Shown: positions 1 through 11,533 of the stretch, one piece after another
Layout of the letters: each line of letters starts with the position of its first letter
Position numbering within the stretch: position 1 is the stretch's first letter
Source: Rotaria sp. Silwood1
Taxonomy: Eukaryota; Rotifera; Eurotatoria; Philodinida; Philodinidae
Reading direction: 5' to 3'
Length of the DNA: 64,000 nucleotides
NCBI GenBank assembly: GCA_905250075.1
Contig: CAJNOP010000002.1
Location: 7,801,565 to 7,865,564, forward strand
Notes under the pieces: model-generated
What the model saw: only the letters and a program-made list of their open reading frames with translations
Told to the model about the DNA's origin: nothing
The model's database searches: none
Translations under genes and position numbers: made by a program

Positions 1-1120
1 TTGTTTTTGACTAAATTTATCAAGAAATCTTTTTTCTTCTCTTATTTTTCTTACATAATCTATTATTAAAGATCAAACATTATTCAAAAACTAAAATCAG
101 ATAATATACTGCTTCTCTTTTTTTTCATTTTCAAGTACTTTTGAATAATAAATATATTGAAACAACAAATAACTTATATTGATTTTCTTTAACTATATAA
201 GAAATGAGAAACATTAGATCGATAAAAACAAAATTATTCAATTATATGAGACAATAATAATTAAAAGCGAGTTTTTGGAATGATTATTCGTGTTTTTCTT
301 AGTGCTCTATGTGAGTAAAATTACTTTGTTTATCAGTAATACACAACTTCATTCGTTCGACTTGTAGACGAGCAAAACAAACATAACTATTCTTTGAATG
401 CGTATTTTTTAATACTAAGATATTTTTAGGGTAGTGTAAATAAGATTATAGTAAAACTCTACAAAAAATTAGTAATACAAATAAGAAAACCTGATGTTGA
501 CAATGATTTCTTTTTTCCTTGAGGTTGAACAAACGTATATTGAATATATTCTTTTAAAGCGGGAAAAAAGAGCAGTTTGATTCTGAAAATATTTCTTTTC
601 TCCTCCTTATTTTGTTATGTTTACGTGTCTTGACAATCGGCGGTGTTTTCACGCTGTATAGCATTTTATATAGATAGATAGCTACGTTAGCCGTCTTAGT
701 GACTATTGTTATAAATGGCCGTGATCATTAAACACCAATTTACGATTAAAACTAAAGAATTTTTGAAAGAATCATTAAATTAAATTTGAATTTTTCGTAG
801 ATGTCATAGTGCTATTACTCTAAATATCGGCAAGATGTGGGTAATGCATAACATCCAGTAGAATAATTACCTCATTATCTGACTGAATGAATCTGATCCG
901 ATTTCATGAGATCCGATCATCCGACAACATCAGGTGGAAATCCAGTTTATAGAATCAATAATGAACTCGAAAGTCGAATTTCAAGGAGTATCCAATGATA
1001 TTTAACCTTTAAAGCTAGTAGAGATTTTAACCGTTGGTTGCCGATAAAATACTTATAGGTTCCCACCAACGTTTTTTGATCTCGTGTATAACTAATTGTG
1101 TATATGTATACAGATATAGA

Positions 1121-1184
1121 TGTGAACGGGTGGGAAGCTCTTCAGTGATACTCACATCGATACCTACACCCACTTCCACATCCA
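1121..1184. repeat. GT-rich/CA-rich hairpin island 1
   Basis: A G-rich arm (around gtgaacgggtggg) is followed within about 40 bases by a C-rich arm (ctacacccacttccacatcc) that is its imperfect reverse complement. It belongs to a dispersed family resembling TGTGGG-type telomere repeats; see the findings. Confidence 0.55.
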
Positions 1185-1283
1185 AAAGTTAGATACTTGA
1201 AGATTTCTAAGATTAGAGAATGAAGCAGATTAATATAGTTATTATGGAATCAACAGATGCAACAAATACAGAACTGAAACAAG

Positions 1284-1401
1284 GTGAGTCGAAGAGTGAA
1301 TGTGAGTGTAGAATGTGGGGCAAGACTGCAAGTCGGTCTTCTGTTTATCCTCACTCACACTAAACATCCTGGTCATACCCACATCCCACAGTCTCACATG
1401 T
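1284..1401. repeat. GT-rich/CA-rich hairpin island 2
   Basis: The left part carries gtgaatgtgagtgtag and aatgtgggg. The right part carries cctcactcacac and cccacatcccacagtctcac. The arms are imperfect inverted copies with an unrelated centre, with the same G-rich-first polarity as the other family members. Confidence 0.5.
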
Positions 1402-2311
1402 AGATATGTCGTTGTTTATGTCTTTCTCTGTTACTATATTCTCTCTCTTATAATTTTGATAAGCGTTCTCGTGTATCATAAAAAACAGCGCAGTTCAAAA
1501 AAAAATTCCTTAATTCATCATTCTGTCAATCGAGATAAGTTCCTTTTCTTTTATGCACGACTGCTGTCTTACTATCATACACACATGGCAAATAGTCCAT
1601 TTTTAATAATCAAATATACGATTACGTCTTTATCAGCTCCTTCTTTGCAAATCAAATTTACCGTGGTCTAATACGAATTCAGTCATGGCAACAATGTGGA
1701 TTGGATCCTTGTTAAACAGTTAGAGTGAAAAGAAGGCAGCTACTGTCACGAGAGGGTTGTTGATTTGGCGGGCACAACTGAGAAAGAAATCAACAAGTAC
1801 ATAAGAACTGACTCATTTGTCGTGCATGGACTGGTGAGGAAATGGATTCCGCGATCGTTGGTAGCTTTGGATGAACACAAGGCATTCGAAGATGCCTTTC
1901 TTCGCATGCCAAGTAGAACTGATTTTTTATTAGCGTGACTATTTCAGCTTGAATAAAATCAATGAAGTGATTACAGGATGATCGCACGCTAACGAAGCTC
2001 AAAGTTATGATCTTTCAGTTGAACAGTTTCAATTAGTTTGACTCAACTGAAAATTTGAATCCTTTTACTCTTAGGCCTGCACCTGAGCAGATTAACTCTT
2101 TATTGTCTGACACTCGAGGTTTTCAAAAATTCAAATCAAGAAATATCGGAATTCGATTTCCATAATAAAATTTTCGAAGTTTATCAATAACTTGTTGATT
2201 TGAAAGAAAATTAGCAAGTAAATGTCAAAAAAATAAAAGTAATAGCTGAAACTTTGATTTCAAAAGTGAAAATGTTTTTCAATATTCGTACTTGAATGTG
2301 GTAATCTCTAA

Positions 2312-2770
2312 TCAGGCCGCTTTAACCTTGTAATAAACCAATTCAGGGTCTGCATCATCGTCCAAATTATGAATAACTCCAGTCAATTGATATTTAAGTT
2401 TAGCGAGTAATGACTGCATGGCTAAATTAGACAGATTCGTCGATGTGAACAATTTCTTTGTCGTAATTAATGTTCTCTCTTCTAAATAATGCATCAACGT
2501 TAGACCAATACCTTGTCGCCGATACGAAGGATGGACACGAATCATTGAAATAAAAGCTTGTGCGTAGAAAGAATAGTCAAGTACAGCATAACCAACAATG
2601 AGTGTATCATTCCAAAGAGCAATATGACAGTGAGATGACGCTACAGATCGTTCAAGGAACGAACGAATGAAGTGACGATCATCGATTGAATGACAAATTT
2701 CGTCAATATCATTTGTCGTAGCTAAACGACAGGAAATTATCTTCTTGCTGGTCTCCACTGACTTCTCCAT
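2312..2770 (-). CDS. GNAT-family N-acetyltransferase
   Basis: Single-exon gene of 152 residues that probably moves an acetyl group from acetyl-CoA to an amine; the substrate cannot be told. The fold signature is clear. An N-terminal strand-helix (ISCRLATTNDIDEI) is followed by a central strand and then by the acetyl-CoA pyrophosphate loop RRQGIG at residues 84-89, preceded by IRVHPSY. A C-terminal motif-B-like segment follows (STNLSNLAMQSLLAKL), then a final strand ending in ELVYYKV. The length is typical of a stand-alone GNAT enzyme. The start is the first ATG of the frame; a different frame is open upstream. It has no introns, unlike every other well-supported gene here. That fits either a retained single-exon gene or horizontal acquisition, which is common in bdelloids, but the sequence alone does not decide. 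Neighbouring DNA is non-coding. Confidence 0.85.
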   Translation of the reverse strand: MEKSVETSKKIISCRLATTNDIDEICHSIDDRHFIRSFLERSVASSHCHIALWNDTLIVGYAVLDYSFYAQAFISMIRVHPSYRRQGIGLTLMHYLEERTLITTKKLFTSTNLSNLAMQSLLAKLKYQLTGVIHNLDDDADPELVYYKVKAA

Positions 2771-5174
2771 GACTCGATGTATTCTTCATCGACATCCACG
2801 TCATTTTTCTCCAACAAACCTGTTGTGCAATTATTACATTGCACAAGATAAGAGATAACTGCTGTGTCGAAGTTTCTTCTACTCATTCAACGATCACAAC
2901 TGTTTTGTTCCAAGACGAGCAGAAAAAAAAATCGAAGAATCTTTTCTTCGATCATGTATGTCTTCTCTAGAAAACTTAGAATCAAAAATCTTCAAGATGA
3001 TTCCAACAGAAGGGTGTGGGTGTGGGCATGGACTTGAGTGTGGGTAAGTGCAAGTCTCTGTGGAATGAAAACCATCAGATACACTCTCGACATTGCTCGA
3101 ATGCGTCTACGCTCACACCCACATCTTCATATGTTGTTCTTGTGATCAATACAAATCCTGCTAAGTATCGCTACTAGAGAGCAAGTGTTGATACTTAGAC
3201 TTTTCATACGCTATCCCAAGCTAAAACAAAACTTCGAACCAATATTTACATTTAGCTATATTTTAAAACTTTTTCCATCAAAATCTTCTAATTAATTTCA
3301 AGTTCTATGGCAAGATTCAACTATAATTCGTATAAACTTTTCTTTTTCTAAACTTGATAGTAAAGAACCTGTTCGAATTTAATAGAAGATACATTATTTT
3401 CGAATTCAACATGGATTATTGAATTCACATTTTATATTTGAATTAGATGAATAATGGAAACAATCGCACAGCTTTTATTTTCATAAGGGAAGATGTCTTC
3501 CCGTAGAATTCAACATTCACTTTTAAGCAAATCAAATCAAATAAATTTTTCTTTCAAAACTCTAAAACTAGTACAATCTATGATGTATTATTCTATGATA
3601 ATGTTGAGTAGAATAGTATACAATGAAACGGCAATAACAGATAAAGGAAGAGAAGGTTGTAGATACTGATTATAATGATATCCAAGTTGAACCGTTATCT
3701 CTTGACTGATTTGAACAGCAATAATATGACCCAGAACTACACACACTTGTGTTCTTAATGATAATAAGTAAGCTAATATCATTAAAACAATCGAAGTAAA
3801 GATTAAAAAATCAACGAGACAAATAAATACCATGTTTTTAAGATCATTTGACTCATTTTTATCAAAGTTCCAGGTGCAGTAAAGCTGAAGATAAATCGAT
3901 AAATCAATGTTCGAGAATTTCGATGGATATGTTTACGTGATATCGTTACTTTTTTATGTTTGGCGAATATATCTGCTGATATGTAAACTCTCAAAACCAT
4001 TTAAACAAAAAGATTGTATGAATATTATATGAGAAAAATACAAATGATTTATCAATTCAAATTTTATTCTTTTCCTACTACATGTCATCAAAAATAATTC
4101 TTTTCAAAACAGAATCTTCTCCGATAAAATTTTATTTTAAAAAGGACATACAACAAATTCAAAAGATGTACGGGAAATTAAAAATCCAAGGACAAAATTC
4201 ACAGAGATCACTTACCAGAAATTAATTTCACAATATAATTTTATTCCAATAAATTTAGCTTGAATCTATCATTTAATTACATATTCAATGGTAAATGACA
4301 ATGGTCTTTAATAAATATTCCATACATTCTTATTTATGTAAGATATTCACCATGATTGAAAGTTAATTTTAACCGATTAAAAAAGATTTTTATTCAGGAA
4401 AAGTATTATTTGTAAGATAAGAATATATTAGTATTCTTAAAAACATTCGCTTTTCTTAACAATCAAATAGCGAAAGACACATAGGAGTATCGATAGTTCC
4501 GGGTTAACTTCTTTTTTTTAACTAGAAATCTCACGTTTTTAAATCATGTTAAAATTAATGATTCTCATACATGTATCTTGTTGACAAATAAAAGATAAAT
4601 AATTGTAATAGCGAAAAATCGATTTAATATTTCGTTAATACTTTCTATATGAATTCCTGGCTCATGATTATTTTCAATTATAGAGACAATGCATCTATAA
4701 GAAATGTATTATTTAAGTTTAATCGATTTGCAAGTCATTGATCATATTAACATATTTTTCTTGTATGTTTCTATTCAGAATATCTGTTAAAATTGTAATT
4801 GAAAGAATCAAATTTCAATAGAAGTGAAAAATTCATTCTAATAAACTTTCTTGAACACTAGAGATACAAAAGAAGAAAACAAGAAGTCAGTATCATTTAT
4901 CAGGTTAAATTAAATTCTCTAAATGTAATATTAGTGTGATGAAATTTTTTCAAATTATTCTTTCTTCGTAAAACTAATTTACCTTTGCTAGGAAATAAGA
5001 TTATATTCAATTGTATATTTAGGTTTCTTCATGTGAAAACTTTTTAGTCTTTATTTATATCTATTCATTGTGTTTAATAAGGATTCATATATTTCAAAGC
5101 CAAGCAAATAGTCAATTTTCATTCGCCCAATTTCTGATATTAACAAACATGAATACTTCATAGAAAAAACTCTG
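2771..5174. other. Gene-poor stretch before the assembly gap
   Basis: No gene is supported. On the minus strand, 3588-3833 encodes a very hydrophobic 81-residue peptide and 3803-4000 a basic one in another frame. Neither has a recognised family or a convincing splice link, so they are not called as genes. One GT-rich hairpin island is present at 3012-3125. Confidence 0.5.
3012..3125. repeat. GT-rich/CA-rich hairpin island 3
   Basis: It opens with gggtgtgggtgtgggcatgg and closes about 100 bases later with gctcacacccacatc. These are inverted arms of a telomere-like repeat with a non-repetitive loop between them. Confidence 0.6.
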
Positions 5175-5274
5175 NNNNNNNNNNNNNNNNNNNNNNNNNN
5201 NNNNNNNNNNNNNNNNNNNNNNNNNNNNNNNNNNNNNNNNNNNNNNNNNNNNNNNNNNNNNNNNNNNNNNNNNN
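5175..5274. other. Assembly gap (100 N)
   Basis: Exactly 100 unresolved bases, the usual placeholder for a gap of unknown length. The first exon(s) of the pseudokinase gene starting at 5467 may lie in or left of it. Confidence 0.99.
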
Positions 5275-5466
5275 GTATGGGAAGAGGGAAAGCAAGGAGA
5301 AGATCCTTTTTTGTCATTGGTTGATCTTAAAAACTCTGTGTGGTCTCAGCCTACCATAGCAAAATAACCCTGGTACCGCTAGTAGAAATAACATGCTTAG
5401 ATGTAATTAACAAAGTATATGTTTAAATCAATAATGAACTTCTTTTTCATTTGAAATATATTTTAG

Positions 5467-7685
5467 GGCGTCTCGTTTTAAACAGTATTCAATTTCTCAA
5501 CAACAAAATAATGATTATCATGATACAGATGCTAATTTAGCATTTACAATTCCTCGTGAATATATTACTCGACAAGATCTAACATCTGCTTCTTTATTTC
5601 ATGGTAATTTTTTTTAAATAAAATAGTTTCGTACAAAATATTGAAAAGCAGTGACAATCAGAGTTTTTTTTTTGCTTAAAAGAATTACATAATTACTACT
5701 TATTTAACATTTTTGTTCCAAAGATAAAAATTGATATGAGCATTTCAAAATTATTCTACATAAAAAACTTATTCGAACAGTTCAAGTTGATTTCATAAGA
5801 TTATTTTTTCATTAGGTGGTATTGATAGTCCATCTGTAAATGCATATGATCCAATATTAAAACGACCTGTCCATATAACAAAATACCTATATCTAAAATC
5901 AAAAACAAGTACTCAACAATATATCAATCATCTCTATGAACGAATTTTTATAACAAGTAATTTATCACATCCAAATGTTCGTCGAATATTATCTTGGTAT
6001 ATTGCTGATGCATGTCTTTATTCAGTCACTAGTATTATACATAGAACATTACGTGATGCAATTCAATCAGAAACATTTTCATTAGAACGTATTTATCGTT
6101 TGTCATTACAAATAATTCATGGAACAATTTATTTACAATCAAAAGGTCTTTGTTCATTAACACCATGGTATTTTATTTATTTTATTCTTTGTTTTTCTTT
6201 TCAATTAGTTTTTAAACAAGAATTATTTTTATTAGTCTATATGTTTTTTAATCAATATAAGGTATACAACAAATATTGAATTAACACGTGATGATCGTAT
6301 ACGTCTATGTTCACCGACAATATCAACAACAAAACTTAATGGTGGTGTTGTGCAACATCATCATTTATGGCGACATGCACCTGAGAGTTTAATTAAGATG
6401 ATAATTGATCAAGACACTTGTGTTAAGTAAGTCAAATGAGTGCTTTTTTAATTTCATTCATTCATTCATTCATTCATTTGATGAATGTAATGTGGAGTAA
6501 ACAATCATAAACATTACAAAACTAGATAACGAAATATCACTTGGTTTACTTATTAATAGAATTCGTTTTTAATAACAGATAAATTTCTAAAGAAAACATC
6601 TTTCACCACTATTTTATAGTTTATTTTTCCTATACATACAACACGTAAAAGTTTTTTGAAATATAAATATTTTCGCTATTATTAAATATTTTTCTGTTTT
6701 CATCTAATGTAAATAGGCATGCTGAGTAGACCAAGAATTTTTTTTAAATGCTTCACTCTAGTATCGTTTTGACAAGACATACATATTATTTTATAAAAAC
6801 TAATTCTAAATTAATAACGATTAGTAAAAATTTAGGTGTCTCTTGTCCTGATCTATCGTAAATCATTCTATATAAGAAACTTTATTTATCACTTGAACTA
6901 ATTGTTAAAACCTTCTCGTATTACTGATAAATACAATTTTATATTGAATTTCAAAAGAATTCAATTGAAACCTATTGAAAAATAATTAATTCTAATCTTC
7001 ATCTAGCAATAAAACAAATGATAATTCCAAAGAAGATGTTTGGTCAATAGGTTGTATAATAGTTGAAATGATGATAAAGTCAATATTATTTCGTCCACAA
7101 AATGATGATCCATCATTACAACTATTCTGTATTGTTCAATATGTTGGTGGTTTAACATTATCATTATATGAACATTTTCCATTGCATGTAAAAAAATTAT
7201 TTTCAAAAATAAAATTTGATGGTCATCAACAACGCCTTCATAGTTTATTAAAACAAATATTTAACCATGAACGAATAAATCTTCATGAACATCATCTTCA
7301 TAAGAAAGAATATTTATATGATTTATTAAAAGAAATTTTTCAATTTCCGCAGGATAAACGTATATCATTACAATCATTAATTGAACATCCATTTTATTCA
7401 ATAAATTCTTCATTAAAAAATTCTAAAATACGAATAAATTCTTCAACATTATTATTATTACCACCAATAAAAACATCATCGATTCGAATTGATGATCTTA
7501 TACATTTATGTGTAAAATTAAATTTAACACATTCTCGATGGATTTTAACACTTAAAGAACGTTGTCTATTTGAATTGATTTTACATATTAAAAATTTTAG
7601 TCGATTTGAATCTTATAAATATGGTTTAAGTCAATCACTTCAATTAGAGATTAAAAATCTTATCTGTTTTTTAACAAGTAATTAG
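5467..7685 (+). CDS. CMGC/MAPK-like pseudokinase, 5' end missing
   Basis: Four exons (5467-5603, 5816-6167, 6262-6426, 7007-7685) join in frame to 443 residues after a split first codon. The start is upstream, probably in or before the gap. The order is that of a protein kinase: a degenerate Gly-loop (GGIDSPSVNAYDP), a beta-3-like RPVHITKYL, a helix and NLSHPNVRRIL, then SLQIIHGTIYLQSKG where kinases have YLH. The catalytic loop reads LTPWYTTNIEL instead of HRDLKPxNxL. The DFG position reads LCSP, RHAPESL replaces the APE element, and EDVWSIGCIIVEM matches the DxWSxGC helix. The catalytic HRD Asp and the DFG Asp are therefore absent, so phosphotransfer is unlikely and a scaffold or allosteric role is inferred. 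The WSIGCIIVEM...LFRPQ stretch recalls MAPK/NLK kinases. The C-terminal tail (about 100 residues) is unrecognised. Intron 6427-7006 contains an ATTC microsatellite. Confidence 0.8.
6456..6479. repeat. (ATTC)n microsatellite in an intron
   Basis: About six tandem tetranucleotide units inside the third visible intron of the pseudokinase gene. Confidence 0.9.
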
Positions 7686-8108
7686 TAAATGGGCATATAC
7701 TCTATTATATAAATGTACTTTTTCTTCCATTAAAATTTTCTTCTTCCATTGTATAATGCAACATGTAAATATGGTTTTATGAGAAATTTTAAACCCGTAT
7801 GACACAAAAAAGACACGATTCTTTTACTTTTCAGTTGATAACTAGGTTCTTCTTTAGTTTATTGAATACCATATAAGATAGTTTCATGCTTCTTCGAACG
7901 TTTGTTTTTATTTATATGTAATATGTATGTTTGTTTTATTTCATATTTTTATCAAAGAAAAAAAAATAAGTAGTACAGCTATATACGACTACAAAAAAAG
8001 TAAATAACATTTTCTTTTTCCTTTTGGTTTATATATTTGCTTTTAGATGTAAAAAATTAACATAAAATTTAAAATAATATTAATATTCGATCATTGAATA
8101 TCCGTAAC
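7686..8108. other. Intergenic, pseudokinase to MTHFSD-like gene
   Basis: 423 bases of AT-rich sequence with no open frame of note. It presumably holds the 3' UTR of the left gene and the promoter and 5' UTR of the right one. Confidence 0.6.
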
Positions 8109-10949
8109 ATGAAGCTCATGTTTTTTCCGGTGACAATGATTGAAGAATTTCCACATGTTTTACTTTATTATAATTTTTCACATAAAAAGGATCGTTATTT
8201 TTTATCACCATACGAAGTAGAAATATCAAGACATGGTTCACAAAGAACTGTATGTGATCTTATACATTCATCTGATTTTCTATGTGGTTTACTTGATATT
8301 GATCGACCAACAATAATGAAAGAAATGTCATTAAATTTATCAAATATAACATCAATTGGTTCAACATCAACAACAACAACAGATAATAGTCCAACGTCAA
8401 ATAATGAAGAAACATCTAGTCGTCGTGTATTATCTTGTTCATCACCAACAACAAATACAAATTTGAATGATCCACTTTTAACAATGATTGAAAAACGATT
8501 AGATTTTAAACATCGCTGTATGTTTTATTCAACTGGTCCAACATCAGATTTGTGTGGTAAGTTAAATTTACTAATATAGACATTATCTCAAAAATAATAT
8601 TGCTCATAGTGCACCTCATTTAACTGAAAACAATAAAAGAATTTTTTCTAGCTTATAAAACACTTAAGTTTTGTTCGTTTTTTTTTTATTTTTTTAAATA
8701 TGACGTACATATGTTTTCAATAATCTATGACTATTACACACCAGACAGTTGCTCTCGTGACATTTGTTCCAGAGCAGCGATTACTCTAGGGACAATTGCT
8801 TCTGTAATGTTTGCTCTTCACCAACAGTTGTTTCTTAGCAACACTTTCCCTCTATGAATAATAAACAGAACTCTTATTGATTATAAATATAATATAAATT
8901 TATTGAACTAAGATATAAAAATCACTAATGAAATAATAAATATCTTATTAATTAAACATAAGCAACAAAAGCAGAAACATAGAACTAACGTGTGAATGTA
9001 AGTATGGATATTACTGAATAGAAGGCTCACACTCATACCTTCAAAAGTGCCGAGTGTTTCTAGGATACAACAGTCATGTTACTGCTTTCAGAGATTATTT
9101 TAATCAACTTATTGATCTGTCTACTAAATCGAGAGATAAATATACAAAAAGCATAGTAAATTTACTATCAAATAACTGAAACCTAGCAATGAGTTCAGAA
9201 ATGTGTAGTGCTAGTGTAGATACTAAACAGTGAGTCATCGACAGACAGGACACCGTAACACTGACTATGCCTGTGTCTGCATTAGCTGTAAGACTAAGAT
9301 ACTCTATCAAAATATACCTTTTTGGTTGCGTTGTAGCCCAATGCTTCAATGAACATCAATGTCATTGTGCACTACCTACACAGAGTCGTCAATCAGCAAA
9401 ATGAAAGTGCACATCCCTAGATGAATGACGATATTTCTCACGATCTGTGAAAGTAGAGGCATGTTGAGATAGTTAACATCTGTTTCTTCTTCACTCATGC
9501 TATGACAATAACATTAGCTCTATGGTAGATTCACATACAGTTATATTGAAATATCTCATAAATCGAATAAATTATGAAGCATCTATTTTAATAAATTTTC
9601 TATAAAAACTATATTCTAAATCTATCTTTAAGGCAAACATTCATATAATTTTATTCAATAATTTCTTTAGTTTGTGCTCTCGATGTTGATTTTCATGCAT
9701 CAGTTGCATGTAATGCTATTGGTTATGCAAATTTACTCACCTATGATGAATTAATAACACAAAAAGCAAATAATGAAGAAGATAATAATAATAATAATAA
9801 TAATAATACTGTTCAGCGAACACCAACAAAATTCGCTCATAAAATGCGTCCTCAACATCGTCAATATATTCATCAATGGATATGTATACGAGATATTGTT
9901 GATGGTTTAATAACATGTAATCATACACTTAAAAATAAAATTATTATGGAAATTCTTTCGAAAATGATTCTTTGGGTTAAACAACGAAATGAATTAAAAC
10001 TACTTGAATTAAAATTAAACAAATCTGATTCATCATCAATTATAACAACAAATATTAAATTATTTAAAGCACGAGCACGACAACTTGTTTGGGATTTAAT
10101 GGAAATGAAGTAAGAATTTTAATTAAAAAAAAAATCATATATTTATGTAATTATTATCAATGATTATTTTTCATAGAAATGAAGTTCGTTATCCTCGTCC
10201 AGTTCATGGTCGTATCCCAAATTTTCGTTATTGTGAAATAGCTTCTGAAAATGTAACTTGTTTAGAATGTTTTAAACGAGCACGTGTCATTAAAATTAAT
10301 CCATCAATTGCTCAAGAATCGCTTCGCTATTTAACATTAGCCTATAATAAAGTACTTTTAACACCAACACCTTCACTTGGTTAGAAAAGCTTAACAAACA
10401 AAAAACTTCAATTAAAATTTTATTATTTATTCTTTTTCTATTTTATTAGATTCAGCATTATTTTATAAATTAGAACCAAAATTTTTACGTCGTAGTCAAT
10501 TAGAATGGGCAGCAACAAAAACTGGTGCTGCTGAATTAGGTACTGTTATACAATTACAAGCATTAAAACAAATTCATGTTGATATAATTATTGTTGCATC
10601 AGTTGTTGTTAATCCAATAACTGGTGCACGTATTGGTAAAGGTAAGGGTTATGGTGATTTAGAATATGCAATTATGTCACAAATGGGTTGTGTATCAAAT
10701 AAAACAATTATTATGACAACATGTCATGAAAGTCAATTAATTAATGATATACCAAATCATATTATGGAACAACATGATTTACCAGTAGATATTATTGTAA
10801 CACCAAAACGATATATTTATACAAAACGTTTATTTCAACGACCAAAACGTGTCTATTGGAATAAACTTGATCCAGATATGATGATAAGTATTCCGGTTTT
10901 ACAAGAATTAAAACGTTTAGAACAACAAAATATTATTAAATCTCAATAA
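8109..10949 (+). CDS. MTHFSD: MTHFSD-like protein (methenyltetrahydrofolate synthetase domain) with long N-terminal extension
   Basis: Four exons (8109-8556, 9671-10109, 10177-10379, 10450-10949) give 529 residues; the lengths sum to a multiple of three. The C-terminal half is the 5-formyltetrahydrofolate cyclo-ligase-like fold of MTHFSD. It shows WDLMEMKNEVRYPRPVHGRI, PNFRYCEIASENV, LLTPTPSLDSALF, the glycine-rich GARIGKGKGYGDLEYA loop, then EQHDLPVDIIVTPKRYI. MTHFSD proteins are putative RNA-binding relatives of the folate enzyme. This one ends soon after the domain and lacks the C-terminal RRM of vertebrate MTHFSD. Residues 1 to about 280 form an extra region I do not recognise, with a Ser/Thr/Asn-rich linker and an AAT-encoded Asn run (9783-9809). 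The frame is continuous from the extension into the domain, so the fusion is real unless a hidden start exists around 9844. Met 8109 is the first ATG; an upstream exon is not excluded. Confidence 0.85.
8557..9670. other. 1.1-kb intron of the MTHFSD-like gene
   Basis: Unusually long for this cluster. It contains a weak GT-rich/CA-rich hairpin (about 8993-9042: gtgtgaatgtaagtatgg then ctcacactcatacc) and otherwise anonymous sequence that looks like old mobile DNA, without a recognisable protein. Confidence 0.5.
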
Positions 10950-11533
10950 AAAGAAAAGAAATTATAATCACAATGGTTTCTTTTTGTTGTGTGTCAGATG
11001 TTTATTTAATTAAAAGTATAAATTTACAGTGAGATATTTTTTTTTTTGTAAATTTAAAAAAATCGATAATAATGATTATAAAGTCAATAAGTATTTTCTC
11101 ATGAATAAGAATTGCTTACAAGAAAAGTCAGTCCGCATGCGAATATTTTTCTCTTGCTTTTATTTTCCTCTATTTTATTTAATGTACACACAGATGTCAT
11201 TCTCTTTCTTTCGTTTTTTGTGTCTTGCTGTCTATGTGTATATTGTTGTTTATTTGTTATGATATATATTGTTCAGTTTTGTATTGTTCTGAGTAATAAA
11301 TTTATAAAAACCAATAAAATAAAATGTTGTTTCGTTCGTTTTTATTGTTGTATGTAATAATCTAAAAAAAACGACTTAATAAACTTATTTATTTTATTTT
11401 ATTTTTCTTCAATTATTTGCTTTGTATTTGAGAAATATTTACCATGCAAAATGTTGACTAGTTGAAAGGTTCTAAATATTAAATAAAAAACTAGTTCTAA
11501 TTATTGTAACAAGAGTATACGTGTGTTCAGTTA
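10950..11533. other. Intergenic, MTHFSD-like to TTC16-like
   Basis: T-rich tract and 3'-UTR-like DNA. AATAAA-type signals occur near 11294-11320, and no gene is seen. Confidence 0.6.

Larger units (their letters stand above)
1..2311. other. Gene-free left flank
   Basis: I see no supportable gene here. Open frames exist on both strands (for example 1315-1671 plus and 1790-2002 minus), but they are AT-rich, lack splice context and show no recognisable motif. The stretch does hold two GT-rich/CA-rich hairpin islands, listed separately. Confidence 0.6.

Noticed and set aside
3588-4000. Hydrophobic minus-strand frames that might be a membrane protein
   Set aside because: Two overlapping frames with no supported junction. 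AT-rich DNA yields hydrophobic frames by chance.
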